From Alphaproteobacteria bacterium (GTDB lineage: Bacteria; Pseudomonadota; Alphaproteobacteria; Sphingomonadales; Govanellaceae): a DNA stretch of 34,281 bases. Under the pieces are notes generated by a model. The model did no database searches. It saw only the letters and a list, made by a program, of their open reading frames with translations, and had not been told where the DNA came from. A program made the translations under genes and the position numbers. Where the stretch lies: contig RFJA01000288.1 of assembly GCA_003695065.1 (NCBI GenBank), forward strand, positions 1 through 34,281, written 5' to 3'. Below are positions 14,561-23,864 of this stretch, piece after piece (positions within the stretch are counted from its first letter, which is position 1; every line of letters begins with the position of its first letter).

Positions 14561-16912
14561 ATGGCGACAAAGACTCATCCATCAGTTAGAGCGAAAGGCA
14601 CCAAGGCATCGGTCCTTCTCGGGACAGCGCTGGTCAGCATTTCGTTTATGACGCCGGCACAGGCGCAATCCAAGTCCTTCATGGACGAGATCGTTGTGAC
14701 AGCGCAGAAGCGGGAGCAAGGCCTCCAGTCCGTGCCTCTTGCGGTGACCGCCGCCACGGGCGAGCAGCTGGAGATGCTGAATCTTACAGATGTTGGGGAC
14801 GTGGAGTTCTTCACCCCCGGACTCCTTTGGGGGGAAGGTGGCTCGTCGCAGTGGCCGACCATCCGCGGCGTCAATACGCCCGTGAACGAAAACATCGGTG
14901 ACCCGTCCGTCGCCTTCTTTATCAACGGGGTTTACAAGAGCCGCACCGGTCAGGCCCTGGCCACCATGGTGGATGTGGAGCGTATCGAAGTGCTGCGCGG
15001 CCCACAAGGCACCCTGTTCGGACGGAATGCCACGGCCGGGGCGATCAATGTTGTAAGCCGCAAGCCCACTGATGAGTTCGAGTACGGGGTTGACGGTACC
15101 TTCGGAAATTATTCCACCCTTGAAGCGCAGGGTTATGTGAACATTCCGATCACCGAAAAGTTTCAGCTTCGCCTTGCCGGGTCAGGCAAGTCCCGGGACG
15201 GCTATGTGAACAATATCGGGACGGGGCCGGATCTGAACGATGAGGATATCTTCTACGGCCGCCTTTCGGCCAGAATCCTGCCGTCCGAGAATGTGGAGGT
15301 GATTGCCCGTATTTCAGGCATGGACCGCGACCGGGCTGGCGGCGGCGCGTTCACCTACAAGGTGCTTGGCCAGATGTTTGATGTATCCCAGGGCCAGCGC
15401 AGCGTCTTTGGCGAGCCCGTATTCATCAACCCCCGGGTCAGAGATGGTATTGCGGATTTTGTAAATGGTGTAAATGTGGGTGACATCGGGGTGCCGGTGA
15501 ACCTTGACCCCTATGTGGTTGACACCAACTTCAAGAATACGGAACGGACCAAGTCCATTGACGCCGATCTGGAGATTACCGTCGATCTCGACGGTATGGA
15601 GTTGAAGTCCATTACTGCCTACTCGGACTTCAGTTCGCTGCCCACCAACGATAACGACTTTACCTCATTGTCCGACATCCTGAACCGTTCGAGCCTGCTC
15701 AGCCAGGACGCGGAAACATTCACACAGGAAATTCAGCTGTCGTCCAACGATGATGGTCCCCTTCAGTGGGTGGTCGGTGCGTTCTACCTGAACGACAAGA
15801 CGTTCGAGATCTTCAGTATCGACGATGAAAATGGCATTCAGGGGCCTTTCCCCAACCGGGACGGTGACCTGACGACCTTCGTCTTCAACCGTCAAACGGA
15901 TGTGGATACGGAGTCATGGGCCGTCTTTGGTCAGGCCACCTACAACCTCACCGAAGACTTCAGCATCACCGCCGGGGGCCGGTACACCGAAGACAAGAAG
16001 GACTTCAAACTTCGGGAGTTCGGCTGGCTTGGCTTCCTCGGTTTCAACCCGGACATCGACTCCAGTGAGACGTTCGACAAATTCACGTGGCGCCTTGGTG
16101 CCGAGTACCAGGTCGATGACGACTCGCTTCTTTATGCCTCGGTGGCAACAGGGTTCCGCTCAGGTGGTTTCAACCGGTTTGTCGACGCGGGCACGACAGA
16201 TGCCAATACCTTCGACAGCGAAACCATCCGGACCTACGAGGTCGGGAGCAAGAACTCGCTTCTGGATGGCCGCATGCGTCTAAACCTTGCGGCCTATTAC
16301 AGCAAGCTCAAGAACCAGCAGGTTGCTACCGTGATTTCCGTTGGCGGCACCGGTCAGTCCGGCTTTGATAACGCCGGTAAGTCCGAGATCTATGGTGCCG
16401 AGCTTGAGCTTCAGGCCCAGGTCACGGAAAACTGGTTTGCCCAGGGAACGATGGCCTATGTCCATTCCGAATATAAGGAGTACTTCGCGGCCGGTTTTGC
16501 CGGGGATGGTCTGGGTGATCCCAACGTCATCGATGCCGGTGGCAGCCCGGTTATCGACCTTGCAGGCAATACCACCGAGCGCTCGCCCGAGTTCCGCGCG
16601 ACGTTGCTGTCGGGGTATGACTTCCCGCTTGATAACGGTGGGATGCTGACGCCGCTGGTTGCCTTTACGTACACCAGCAGCTTCTATAACACCCAGTTCA
16701 ACACGCCGCTGTTGAAGCAGGACAGCTATACGAAAACCGATCTCCGGCTCGTCTACACATCGCCTGACGCCCGCTTCAAGATCGAAGGCTATGTGGAGAA
16801 CCTTGAAGATGAGGCTGTCATCAGCCGGGGGACCTATGGCGGGAGTAATGCGGCATTCGTATCCTATGCCGCGCCGCTGACCTACGGGCTGCGTATTCGT
16901 CTTCGTAATTGA
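14561..16912 (+). CDS. TonB-dependent outer-membrane receptor
   Basis: 783 aa. The signal peptide is residues 1-35 with probable cleavage after AQA (TPAQA/QS). The TonB box DEIVVTA is at 42-48, followed by a plug domain ('VPLAVTAATGEQL', 'IRGVNTP', 'VDVERIEVLRGPQGTLFGRNATAGAINVVSRKP') and a 22-strand-type barrel. The layout is the sphingomonad-type receptor often found in aromatic and glycoside clusters. It imports a substrate too large or too scarce for porins, using TonB energy. The last residue is Asn (LRIRLRN) instead of the usual terminal aromatic residue. A very strong ribosome site implies high expression. A terminator follows at 16934-16958. Confidence 0.96.
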   Translation: MATKTHPSVRAKGTKASVLLGTALVSISFMTPAQAQSKSFMDEIVVTAQKREQGLQSVPLAVTAATGEQLEMLNLTDVGDVEFFTPGLLWGEGGSSQWPTIRGVNTPVNENIGDPSVAFFINGVYKSRTGQALATMVDVERIEVLRGPQGTLFGRNATAGAINVVSRKPTDEFEYGVDGTFGNYSTLEAQGYVNIPITEKFQLRLAGSGKSRDGYVNNIGTGPDLNDEDIFYGRLSARILPSENVEVIARISGMDRDRAGGGAFTYKVLGQMFDVSQGQRSVFGEPVFINPRVRDGIADFVNGVNVGDIGVPVNLDPYVVDTNFKNTERTKSIDADLEITVDLDGMELKSITAYSDFSSLPTNDNDFTSLSDILNRSSLLSQDAETFTQEIQLSSNDDGPLQWVVGAFYLNDKTFEIFSIDDENGIQGPFPNRDGDLTTFVFNRQTDVDTESWAVFGQATYNLTEDFSITAGGRYTEDKKDFKLREFGWLGFLGFNPDIDSSETFDKFTWRLGAEYQVDDDSLLYASVATGFRSGGFNRFVDAGTTDANTFDSETIRTYEVGSKNSLLDGRMRLNLAAYYSKLKNQQVATVISVGGTGQSGFDNAGKSEIYGAELELQAQVTENWFAQGTMAYVHSEYKEYFAAGFAGDGLGDPNVIDAGGSPVIDLAGNTTERSPEFRATLLSGYDFPLDNGGMLTPLVAFTYTSSFYNTQFNTPLLKQDSYTKTDLRLVYTSPDARFKIEGYVENLEDEAVISRGTYGGSNAAFVSYAAPLTYGLRIRLRN

Positions 16913-16933
16913 CGAAAGCCTGATAGTGGGGGA

Positions 16934-16958
16934 AGGCGCTGCAATCACTGCGGCGCCT
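16934..16958 (+). terminator. Rho-independent terminator after the TonB receptor
   Basis: AGGCGCTGCA (16934-16943) pairs with TGCGGCGCCT (16949-16958) as a 10-bp stem with one G-T pair and a 5-base loop. The tract TTTTCTTT follows. It separates the highly expressed receptor gene from the MATE gene, whose start is only 33 bases downstream. Confidence 0.85.
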
Positions 16959-16990
16959 TTTCTTTGTGAGAGACTGCTGGAGAACCGGCC

Positions 16991-18343
16991 TTGAATTCGG
17001 CGCAATCAAAAACCCTCGGTCCAGAACTCGGGCAGGCCTACAGGCTTGGTTTGCCGATGATGGCGACACGGCTGCTGATGCCCTTTTTTCTGACCGCTGA
17101 CCTGTTCTTTGTCGGGCGGCTCGCTGGGGTCGAAGCAGGCGCATATGGGCTCGGTTTTGCGCCGATGCTCTTCCTCCAGTTCCTGGTCATCGGGGGACTT
17201 CAGCCGGTCCTGTTGATGGGGGCGCAGGCCGTTGGTGCCGGAGAGGACGAGTCCCTCGGCAAGATTGCCCGTCTTGGTCTCTTGTCACTTCTACTAGTTG
17301 TGCCGGCGGTAGGCCTTATGGCGGTCAGTCTGCCGTCGGTATTCTATTTTCTCGATTACGCGCCTGATATTGCGTCAGTAGCCAGTCGTACGGCGGCAGT
17401 GTTCGGTCTGTCAGTTCCGTTTTTGCTTATCTTCCTTGTCGGGACCTTTTGCCTTGAAACGTTGTCCCAGGGACATGTAGGGCTCGTGGCCTTGATGATC
17501 GGCACCGCGCTCAATCTTCTGTTGAACGCTGTTCTTGCGCCCTTGTCTCTCGAAATTTCGGGAGATGCGAGCTCAGGAGTGGCGTATGCCACGGTCATTG
17601 CCCGGGCGGCAATGGCTGCTGTTGTTTGGGTCTATCTCCTGCGTCATGTAGATTTGACCCGGTACGGTTTTCACGGTGGGTTCAGGGGGCTCGCCCCTCT
17701 TCTGGGACGCGTGGCACGGCCCGCGCGATTGACTGCAATATCCTATGGGGCCGAGCATGGTGTGGCCATGGTGATGATCTTCATCGCAGCTTCTTTCGGG
17801 CCTGCAGCTCTCGCCGTACTGCAAATTTCCCTGAACTATGCGTCCCTTTCGGGAATGGCGGCGGTTGGTGCTGGGGCGGCCGGCGCGGTTATGGTGGGAC
17901 GATGTGTGGGTGCAAATGATCCTGCTGGCGCCAGGCGGGCGGGCGCACTCGCGGTCGCTGTCGGGCTAACGGTTCTCCTGCCAATTTCCCTGTTCACGCT
18001 TATATTTCCTGACCTGATCGTCAGCTTGTTCTTGCGTGACGCCGTTGATGTGGACAGTGCCGCCCGTATTTTCAGGCTGGCCGCACTCCTGATCCTCAGT
18101 AACGGGCTTTTTCTGATGGCCGGTAATCTGGTACGGGCGGCAAGCAGCGTTCGCTATGTCCTTGGCGCTGTCATCGCGGCAAATATCCTGATCGCGATCC
18201 CGGCAGGAGTGCTGCTTGCGCGTGTCCTGAACCTTGGTGTATGGGGGTTGATGGCGGGGATGATCATCGGCGGGGGGCTCGTCGCGCCTGTCCTTTACTG
18301 GCGGTTCAGGCGTATAACTGCGCGACAGGTTCCGAGGCTCTGA
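16991..18343 (+). CDS. MATE-family efflux transporter
   Basis: 450 aa from a TTG start at 16991, with GGAG about 8 bases upstream. The next ATG (17057) would delete the conserved 'LPMMATRLLMPF' entry to helix 1. Twelve hydrophobic segments form two similar halves; the first begins 'LGLPMMATRLLMPFFLTADLFFVG', as in NorM/DinF proteins. MATE carriers export cationic or amphipathic compounds with Na+ or H+. In this cluster it may remove toxic intermediates. It follows the receptor terminator by 33 bases, so it needs readthrough or its own promoter. It is convergent with the AAHS-like carrier. Confidence 0.92.
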   Translation: MNSAQSKTLGPELGQAYRLGLPMMATRLLMPFFLTADLFFVGRLAGVEAGAYGLGFAPMLFLQFLVIGGLQPVLLMGAQAVGAGEDESLGKIARLGLLSLLLVVPAVGLMAVSLPSVFYFLDYAPDIASVASRTAAVFGLSVPFLLIFLVGTFCLETLSQGHVGLVALMIGTALNLLLNAVLAPLSLEISGDASSGVAYATVIARAAMAAVVWVYLLRHVDLTRYGFHGGFRGLAPLLGRVARPARLTAISYGAEHGVAMVMIFIAASFGPAALAVLQISLNYASLSGMAAVGAGAAGAVMVGRCVGANDPAGARRAGALAVAVGLTVLLPISLFTLIFPDLIVSLFLRDAVDVDSAARIFRLAALLILSNGLFLMAGNLVRAASSVRYVLGAVIAANILIAIPAGVLLARVLNLGVWGLMAGMIIGGGLVAPVLYWRFRRITARQVPRL

Positions 18344-18373
18344 CGGGCCCACCGTCTCATACCATTGGCAGCC

Positions 18374-19711
18374 TCAGGCGCGAGCCACTTGCAGTTCCCG
18401 AGACTGAATGGCCATGACGGCATATGCTGCAAACGCCATCGGCACCGCGAAGAAGAAGAAGGTTGCGCCTGTTGACCAGCCTGCCGCAGCCAACAAACCG
18501 CCAACGTAGGGCCCCGCAATGCCGCCCAGCCGCCCCGCCCCGATTGCCCAGCCAATTCCCGTCGTGCGAATTTCCGCTGGATAAATGCGGGCCGCAACGG
18601 AATAAAGGCCGGCAAATCCGCCGTCCACAAAGGCGCCGATGAAGAAGGTCAGGATCAGGAGGAGGTAGAGCCCCTCGGAAATCAGGCCGAATACCACCAT
18701 GAAAGCGCCGCCAAGAACACAGAACAACGCAATCAGTTCGCGCAGTCCCTTTTTATCCGCAACGTAACCGAGCGCGAGGACGCCCAAGATCGCCCCGGCG
18801 TTAAAAGTAATTCCCGCAGAAATGCCGTCTTCCATACGAAAGCCCGCATCCACAAAAATCTTGGGGATCCAGCTGAGGAGGAAATAGAGGGTGAAAAAGG
18901 TCAGGAAAAATGCTGACCAGAGACAGAACGTGCGGCCTCGGTGAGCCTGTTGCATCAGGGAAGAAAGGCGTGCAGGGGCGAGCGCCTCGGTTCCGGGCTC
19001 CGGCAGCCGGTCAAGTCGCTCCAGGTTCATCTTTTCAAGAATGACATTCAACCTCTCAAGCGCGTTAGGCGGACGGCGCTTTATGAGGAAATCCACAGAT
19101 TCCGGAAGCCAGATCAGAACCAGCAGAATCATTGCAGCCGTTAGTATTCCGCCCAGCAGGAAGAGCCCTCGCCACCCGTATTCCGGCAAGACCCAGGCAG
19201 CGATAAAGCCGCCGATGGTGGCGCCTACCGGGTAACCTGTTTGCAGGAACCCGATGGCGAAGTTCCGTCGTCTTCGCGGGGTATATTCGGCAACCAAAGC
19301 CGTCAGACTCGCCAGCATGCTACCGATACCAAGACCCGTCAGACAACGTAAAAGCATGAGTTGCCAGACTGCATTTGCCAGACTTGAAAGGGCCATTGTC
19401 ACGGCGACGACCACCATCGCGGCCAGGATCATTCTTCGTCGACCAATGACGTCGGTCAGGGGCGCGAGGAACATGGCGCCGAGCGTCATGCCGATCAGGC
19501 CGGCACTGAATACAGCCCCGAGCGTTGCCGGGCTGATAGACCAGTCTGTGGAAATGGAGGGTGCGGCATAGGATATGGCTACCACATCAAAGCCGTCGTG
19601 AACGTTTAGGCTGAAGCAAAGGATAATCACGGTCAGCTGCAGGCGGGAGATTGCCGCCTTGTCCATACGTGCCTTAACGTCCATGGGATTGCACCCCACT
19701 GCTCGAAACAT
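18374..19711 (-). CDS. MFS transporter, AAHS (aromatic acid:H+ symporter)-like
   Basis: 445 aa. The start is uncertain: the ATG at 19711 has GAGGG close upstream, while ATGs at 19684 and 19666 are alternatives nearer to typical PcaK N-termini. Twelve hydrophobic segments are visible. The helix 1 motif 'DGFDVVAISYAAPSI' is the aromatic-acid symporter signature, and 'APLTDVIGRRRMIL' is the MFS loop 2-3 motif. 'LTGLGIGSMLASLTALVAEYTPRRRR' precedes the central loop. Relatives import benzoate, vanillate, protocatechuate or gallate. The gene is divergent from the MFS gene at 19908, with operator site 7 between them. Confidence 0.92.
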   Translation of the reverse strand: MFRAVGCNPMDVKARMDKAAISRLQLTVIILCFSLNVHDGFDVVAISYAAPSISTDWSISPATLGAVFSAGLIGMTLGAMFLAPLTDVIGRRRMILAAMVVVAVTMALSSLANAVWQLMLLRCLTGLGIGSMLASLTALVAEYTPRRRRNFAIGFLQTGYPVGATIGGFIAAWVLPEYGWRGLFLLGGILTAAMILLVLIWLPESVDFLIKRRPPNALERLNVILEKMNLERLDRLPEPGTEALAPARLSSLMQQAHRGRTFCLWSAFFLTFFTLYFLLSWIPKIFVDAGFRMEDGISAGITFNAGAILGVLALGYVADKKGLRELIALFCVLGGAFMVVFGLISEGLYLLLILTFFIGAFVDGGFAGLYSVAARIYPAEIRTTGIGWAIGAGRLGGIAGPYVGGLLAAAGWSTGATFFFFAVPMAFAAYAVMAIQSRELQVARA

Positions 19712-19842
19712 CAAACCCTCACAATACGCTACCGGGAATGTCTTTACAAGAAAGCGAGCTTCACCGACGGGATCTATCTCTGTCTATCTTTGGGAAAGGG
19801 GCGGGGGATTGAGTTTCCGGACGCATTGTGGTTGTTTCTATC

Positions 19843-19854
19843 TTGTAAATACAA
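19843..19854. promoter_or_regulatory. HutC-type operator, site 7
   Basis: TTGTAAATACAA is a perfect 12-base match to the consensus. It overlaps a possible rightward promoter: TTGTGG (19826-19831), an 18-base spacer and TACAAT (19850-19855). It lies between the divergent AAHS-like carrier and the MFS carrier starting at 19908, so it may control both. Confidence 0.8.
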
Positions 19855-19907
19855 TCTGAGGGGAGTGGACTGCTGCCCCTTCATTGCCACGAGGAGTTGG
19901 AGTAATC

Positions 19908-21149
19908 ATGCGCAAGTGGGGCCGGGAAGTTCTAGGTGGGATCCGGGATCCCTATTATCGCGGTGCACTGATCCTTTTCGTTTTTGGGCCCATGTTATTT
20001 CTGATCCAGCCGCTGGTGATTGGCGCGGTCAGCGACGCCTACGAATTAACGCACCGACAGATCGGCTGGTTTGCTTCCAGCGATCTATATGGCAGCGCGC
20101 TGGCTGCTTTCGTGGCTGGCTTCTGGATAACGCGCGTCTCGCCCCTGATCCCGATTGTCGGCGGGCTGATCTGCTTTATCCTTGGGAATCTGATTACCCT
20201 TGGTTCGCCGTCTTTCGATGCGTTGCTTCTCGTCCGGATGTTTTGTGGAGCAGGCGCAGGAACGGTCGTGTCCGTGGCAACTGTGATCCTCGGTCGTCAC
20301 CAGAGCCCCGCCTTCGTCTTTGGGGTGGGCATTGCTGGCCGGTCGTTTGTGTCGACTATCGCCTTGTTTGCGTTGCCCACTCCTATCGCTTCCTTTGGAT
20401 TTCAGGCAGCATACTGGTTTCTGATCGGGGTTGCCGTAATCGCCTTCGTCTTTGGTTCCGCCATACGATCGTGGGGCCTCGATGTTTCTGCGACCCAAGA
20501 AGAGAGCGCTCGACGGGATGATCGTCAGAACTTTGAAGGTGCGAATAACCGCAGGGGCGCGCTGTTGTCGATCTTCGGTCTCTTATCAAGTCTGTTTCTC
20601 CTCACTGCTGTTGCCGCCGTCTGGGCTTATTCTCAGCCAATTGCAAAGGAATCAGGGATTGACCTCGAGTTTGTAGGGTTTGCGGCTGGCCTGGCCGGGG
20701 TGTCTGCAGTGCTTGCATCACTAGTGGCGTCGGTAACTGGGCGGAAAGGTACGCTTCGATTACAGCTCGTGGCCAGTATAACAATTCTCCTGGGCGCGAC
20801 TGCATGCCTCCAGCCCGGCGTCAGCCCGCTCCTTTTCGCTGTCGCCATCTTCATATTCAAGGGCGCATACTGCTTCGTCATTGCTCTTCAAATGGCCATA
20901 GTGGCGTTTGTCGACCGCTCCGGACGGTTTTTGGCGGTCTTGCCTTCGTTCCAGATTCTTGGCTCGGCCATTGGTCCCTCGCTCGTTGCCCTAGCAATGA
21001 CCGCTGGAGACCTATCCATGGTGACGGTAATTGCCGGGTCAATGTTGGCAGCCACACTCCTCAGTATTCTGCTGCCTGCGAGGGTGACGGATACAGGGGG
21101 CCGCCTCGCGTCCAGAGCCGCTCTGGGGGCCGGTGGGGCGGGGACATGA
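19908..21149 (+). CDS. MFS transporter of unknown substrate
   Basis: 413 aa from the ATG at 19908, with GGAG a few bases upstream; a TTG at 19884 is in frame but less likely. Twelve hydrophobic segments are visible, with a hydrophilic central loop at residues ~198-220 ('TQEESARRDDRQNFEGANNRRG'). Loop 2-3 lacks the classic charged MFS motif, and I cannot place it in a named family. It stands alone between operator site 7 and the LigM-type operon, so it is probably an importer or exporter of a pathway compound. Confidence 0.88.
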   Translation: MRKWGREVLGGIRDPYYRGALILFVFGPMLFLIQPLVIGAVSDAYELTHRQIGWFASSDLYGSALAAFVAGFWITRVSPLIPIVGGLICFILGNLITLGSPSFDALLLVRMFCGAGAGTVVSVATVILGRHQSPAFVFGVGIAGRSFVSTIALFALPTPIASFGFQAAYWFLIGVAVIAFVFGSAIRSWGLDVSATQEESARRDDRQNFEGANNRRGALLSIFGLLSSLFLLTAVAAVWAYSQPIAKESGIDLEFVGFAAGLAGVSAVLASLVASVTGRKGTLRLQLVASITILLGATACLQPGVSPLLFAVAIFIFKGAYCFVIALQMAIVAFVDRSGRFLAVLPSFQILGSAIGPSLVALAMTAGDLSMVTVIAGSMLAATLLSILLPARVTDTGGRLASRAALGAGGAGT

Positions 21150-21337
21150 TAAAAAGACAATTTCCCGAGTCGTGTCTGTTTGGGCCTATTTTAACCAGAA
21201 GAGTTGATGTTCCGGCACATTGAACCTAGCGACATACCTCGGCATCTGGATTGGGGGCGCTAGCTCAAGCTTCTGAAATACAATGAAAAGGTTGTCCTCT
21301 TGTCGGGGATACTAAAAACCGTTTGCTTTGAATAAAA

Positions 21338-21351
21338 GTTGATAATACAAC
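21338..21351. promoter_or_regulatory. HutC-type operator, site 8
   Basis: GTTGATAATACAAC keeps both outer GTTG/CAAC arms and the right half-site; two bases in the left half differ from consensus. It lies 93 bases before the LigM-type O-demethylase start and is the likely control point of the C1 operon. Confidence 0.7.
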
Positions 21352-21444
21352 TATGGGAGTCTCATCCGAGCAAATTGTCGGCTTTGCCCCTCAGGCGGGC
21401 GCAATGTTCGAATACGCGAAGAATTGATAAGGAGGTCTGTCCTG

Positions 21445-22815
21445 ATGTCTAGCCGGTCGCTTGAAGACAAGATCAAGGAAGTCGGGAATCCGGTCGATAT
21501 GCTGCGGAATGCGCAGATCGGGCCCTATGAATTCCCGATCAAGAGCGAATTCAGTAACTGGCGGGATGAGCAGGAGGCCTGGAACAAGACGGCGGTCCTT
21601 TTCGATCAGTCCTATCACATGACGGATCACTATATTGAAGGCCCGGATGTCAAGCGGCTGCTCAAGGACCTCGGGATCAACTCCTTCGAGACTTTCGGTC
21701 GCAACAAGGCCAAGCAATTGGTGGTTTGCAACTACGACGGTTACGTCATTGGCGACGCAATCCTGTTTGGCCTTGAAGAAGACAAGGTCAATATTGTCAA
21801 CCGTCCCGTGGCGGGGAACTGGGTCCAGTTCCATGCCGAGACGGGCGGCTATGATGTGAAGGTGGACAAGGATGACCGTGCCCTCGACAACACCGGCGTC
21901 CGCAAGGGTTACCGTTTCGAAGTTCAGGGCCCGAACGCCTGGGAAATCCTTGAGAAGGTGAACGGCGGCCCCATCGAAGGTTTCAAGTTCTTCGGTATGG
22001 GCGAAATCACCATCGCCGGGCGCAAGGTCCGGGCGCTTCGCCACGGCATGGCGGGTGCGGCGGGCCTCGAGCTTTTCGGCCCCTATGAGGAGCGCGAGGA
22101 CATCCGGGGTGCAATCCTCGAGGCGGGCCGGGACCTTGGCCTTCTCGAGGCCGGGTCCAAGACCTATTCAACGGTTGCCCACGAATCCGGGTGGATCCCG
22201 TCTCCGCTTCCGGCCATCTTTACCGGCGACAAGATGAAGGCGTTCAGGGAATGGCTGCCTGCCGACGGGTTCGAGGCCAATGGCTCGCTCGGTGGCAGCA
22301 TGGTAAGCGATAATGTTGAGGATTATTACCTGACGCCCTGGGATCTCGGTTACGGGCACATCCTGAAATTCGACCATGACTTCATCGGCCGCGAGGCGCT
22401 TGAGAAGATGAAGGACCAGCCCCACCGCAAGAAGATGACGCTGGTGTGGGAGCCCGAAGACGTGATCCGCATCTTTGCATCCCTGTTCAATGACGGCGAT
22501 CGCTTCAAGTTCATGGACATGCCGGCGTCCCACTATGCAACCTATCCCTACGATATGGTGGTCAAGGGTGACAGGCAGGTCGGGATTTCCTGCTATCCGG
22601 TCTACACCTCCAATTATCGGCGCTGGATTTCGCTCTGCATGCTGGACGAGAGCGTGGCCAATGTGGGTGACGAGCTTGAAATCGTCTGGGGTGAGCCCGG
22701 CGGTGGGTCCGACAAGCCCGTGGTCGAGCGTCACATCCAGACCCGGGTGCGGGCGAAGGTCACTGACTGCCCCATCTCGAAGACGGCGCGGGAAGTCTAT
22801 CGGAAAAATCCCTGA
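21445..22815 (+). CDS. ligM: Tetrahydrofolate-dependent aryl O-demethylase (LigM/DesA family, GcvT fold)
   Basis: 456 aa from the ATG at 21445, which has a full AAGGAGGT 8 bases upstream. The protein aligns by eye along its whole length with LigM (471 aa) as I remember it: 'MLRNAQIGPYEFP', 'EFSNWRDEQEAW', 'AVLFDQSYHM', 'NKAKQ', 'YGHILKFDHDFIGREAL', 'ESGWIPSPLPAIFTGDK'. LigM functional residues Gln57, His60, Arg122 and Tyr247 correspond to Q55, H58, R120 and Y241 here. LigM and DesA move the methyl group of vanillate, 3-O-methylgallate or syringate to THF, giving 5-methyl-THF. The neighbours metF and purU recycle the folate. Which methoxy substrate is used cannot be told; a non-aromatic methoxy donor is possible. 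Confidence 0.92.
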   Translation: MSSRSLEDKIKEVGNPVDMLRNAQIGPYEFPIKSEFSNWRDEQEAWNKTAVLFDQSYHMTDHYIEGPDVKRLLKDLGINSFETFGRNKAKQLVVCNYDGYVIGDAILFGLEEDKVNIVNRPVAGNWVQFHAETGGYDVKVDKDDRALDNTGVRKGYRFEVQGPNAWEILEKVNGGPIEGFKFFGMGEITIAGRKVRALRHGMAGAAGLELFGPYEEREDIRGAILEAGRDLGLLEAGSKTYSTVAHESGWIPSPLPAIFTGDKMKAFREWLPADGFEANGSLGGSMVSDNVEDYYLTPWDLGYGHILKFDHDFIGREALEKMKDQPHRKKMTLVWEPEDVIRIFASLFNDGDRFKFMDMPASHYATYPYDMVVKGDRQVGISCYPVYTSNYRRWISLCMLDESVANVGDELEIVWGEPGGGSDKPVVERHIQTRVRAKVTDCPISKTAREVYRKNP

Positions 22816-22834
22816 GAACTTTGAGGGGTCCGAT

Positions 22835-22867
22835 ATGTCATCCGACCTGCGGGCACTCGCGGCATAG
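22835..22867 (+). CDS. Possible 10-residue leader peptide (MSSDLRALAA)
   Basis: ATG at 22835 and TAG at 22865-22867, with GAGGGG 9 bases upstream, in the 69-base gap between the O-demethylase and metF. It may couple metF translation, or be the remnant of an earlier metF start. It is weakly supported. Confidence 0.25.
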   Translation: MSSDLRALAA

Positions 22868-22884
22868 CTTGAACGGAGACCTGT

Positions 22885-23805
22885 GTGGCGGACACCATCA
22901 ATAGCGACGCGGCGCTTTCACGCCTGCTGACCGGATATTCGGCGGAAGTCACATCGCCGGACCGCAAGGCCATTGATGCAGCGGCGGATGTCATGCCTGA
23001 AGGCGCTCGGGTCTATATCGCGGCGCTCCCGAACAAACCGGTGGATGGTCAGGTGGAGGCGGCCTCAAGGCTGCGGGGCATCGGGCTTGAACCCGTTCCT
23101 CATCTGGTGGCGCGTAGTTTCGCAAGTCCCGAAGACCTCGACAGGCTTCTCGGGCAGCTCGTGGAGGGTGCGGCCATAGAGCGAGCGCTTGTTCTGGGTG
23201 GTGACCGGGATGATCCCGCAGGGAACATGACGTCCGCGCTGGATATCATCAGGACAGGGCTTTTAGAGGATCACGGTATCCGCCGTATCTCCATCGGGTG
23301 TTACCCTGAAGGCCATCCACGGATCAGCGATGAGGAGCTGCGTCGTGCTTTGCATGAAAAGCTGGAGGCGGCGGACAAGGCCGGGCTTGAAACGATCCTG
23401 GTCAGCCAGTTTTGTTTTGACCCCAATGCAATACTGAATTTTGTCCGGGATTTGCGGGCGGACGGTATCAATACGCCTATTCGCATCGGTGTGGCAGGCC
23501 CGGCCAAGGCTGCGACGCTGATCAAGTACGCCATGATATGCGGGGTCGGCCCGTCGCTTCGCGCACTGAAGGAACGGCAAAGTCTGGCCCGCAACCTGCT
23601 GGGTGCGGTCACGCCAGAGGACATTCTTCGTGATGTTGCCGTTGCGCGGGAGCGGGAGCCCGAGCTTAGGATCTGGGGGATTCACTTTTTCACGTTTGCG
23701 GCGCTCAGGAAATCCATCGAGTGGGCAGAAGAGCGGATTGACAGGTCAAAGGACCCGGATGCGGTCCCCGATGACGTTTTCGCTGAAAACTCCGAAAAGC
23801 CATAA
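22885..23805 (+). CDS. metF: 5,10-methylenetetrahydrofolate reductase (MetF family)
   Basis: 306 aa from a GTG at 22885, with GGAG about 6 bases upstream. The TIM-barrel flavoprotein pattern is visible: 'AEVTSPDRKAID', 'ALVLGGDRDDPAG' (the family 'LxGD' block), 'IGCYPEGHP' (matching the conserved 'YPExHP'), 'LVSQFCFD' and 'WGIHFFTFA' near the C-terminus. In methionine synthesis it makes 5-methyl-THF. Beside a LigM-type demethylase it most likely runs in reverse, oxidising 5-methyl-THF to methylene-THF, as proposed for Sphingobium metF next to ligM. It is slightly longer than the ~296-aa E. coli protein. The next gene follows after 59 bases. Confidence 0.92.
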   Translation: MADTINSDAALSRLLTGYSAEVTSPDRKAIDAAADVMPEGARVYIAALPNKPVDGQVEAASRLRGIGLEPVPHLVARSFASPEDLDRLLGQLVEGAAIERALVLGGDRDDPAGNMTSALDIIRTGLLEDHGIRRISIGCYPEGHPRISDEELRRALHEKLEAADKAGLETILVSQFCFDPNAILNFVRDLRADGINTPIRIGVAGPAKAATLIKYAMICGVGPSLRALKERQSLARNLLGAVTPEDILRDVAVAREREPELRIWGIHFFTFAALRKSIEWAEERIDRSKDPDAVPDDVFAENSEKP

Positions 23806-23864
23806 GACCGGCTTTCAGGGTTTGCGGGGGGTGTAGCCTCCGGGCCCTCAGAAGGAGAGATGTA

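Noticed and set aside
14373-14651. 92-codon open frame before and across the TonB receptor start
   Set aside because: It contains the operator and Shine-Dalgarno of the receptor, overlaps the signal peptide region in another frame and shows no protein features.
21445-22815. Glycine-cleavage T protein (GcvT) or DmdA
   Set aside because: The fold is shared, but whole-length similarity and the Q55/H58/R120/Y241 set match LigM/DesA, and no other glycine-cleavage genes are present.
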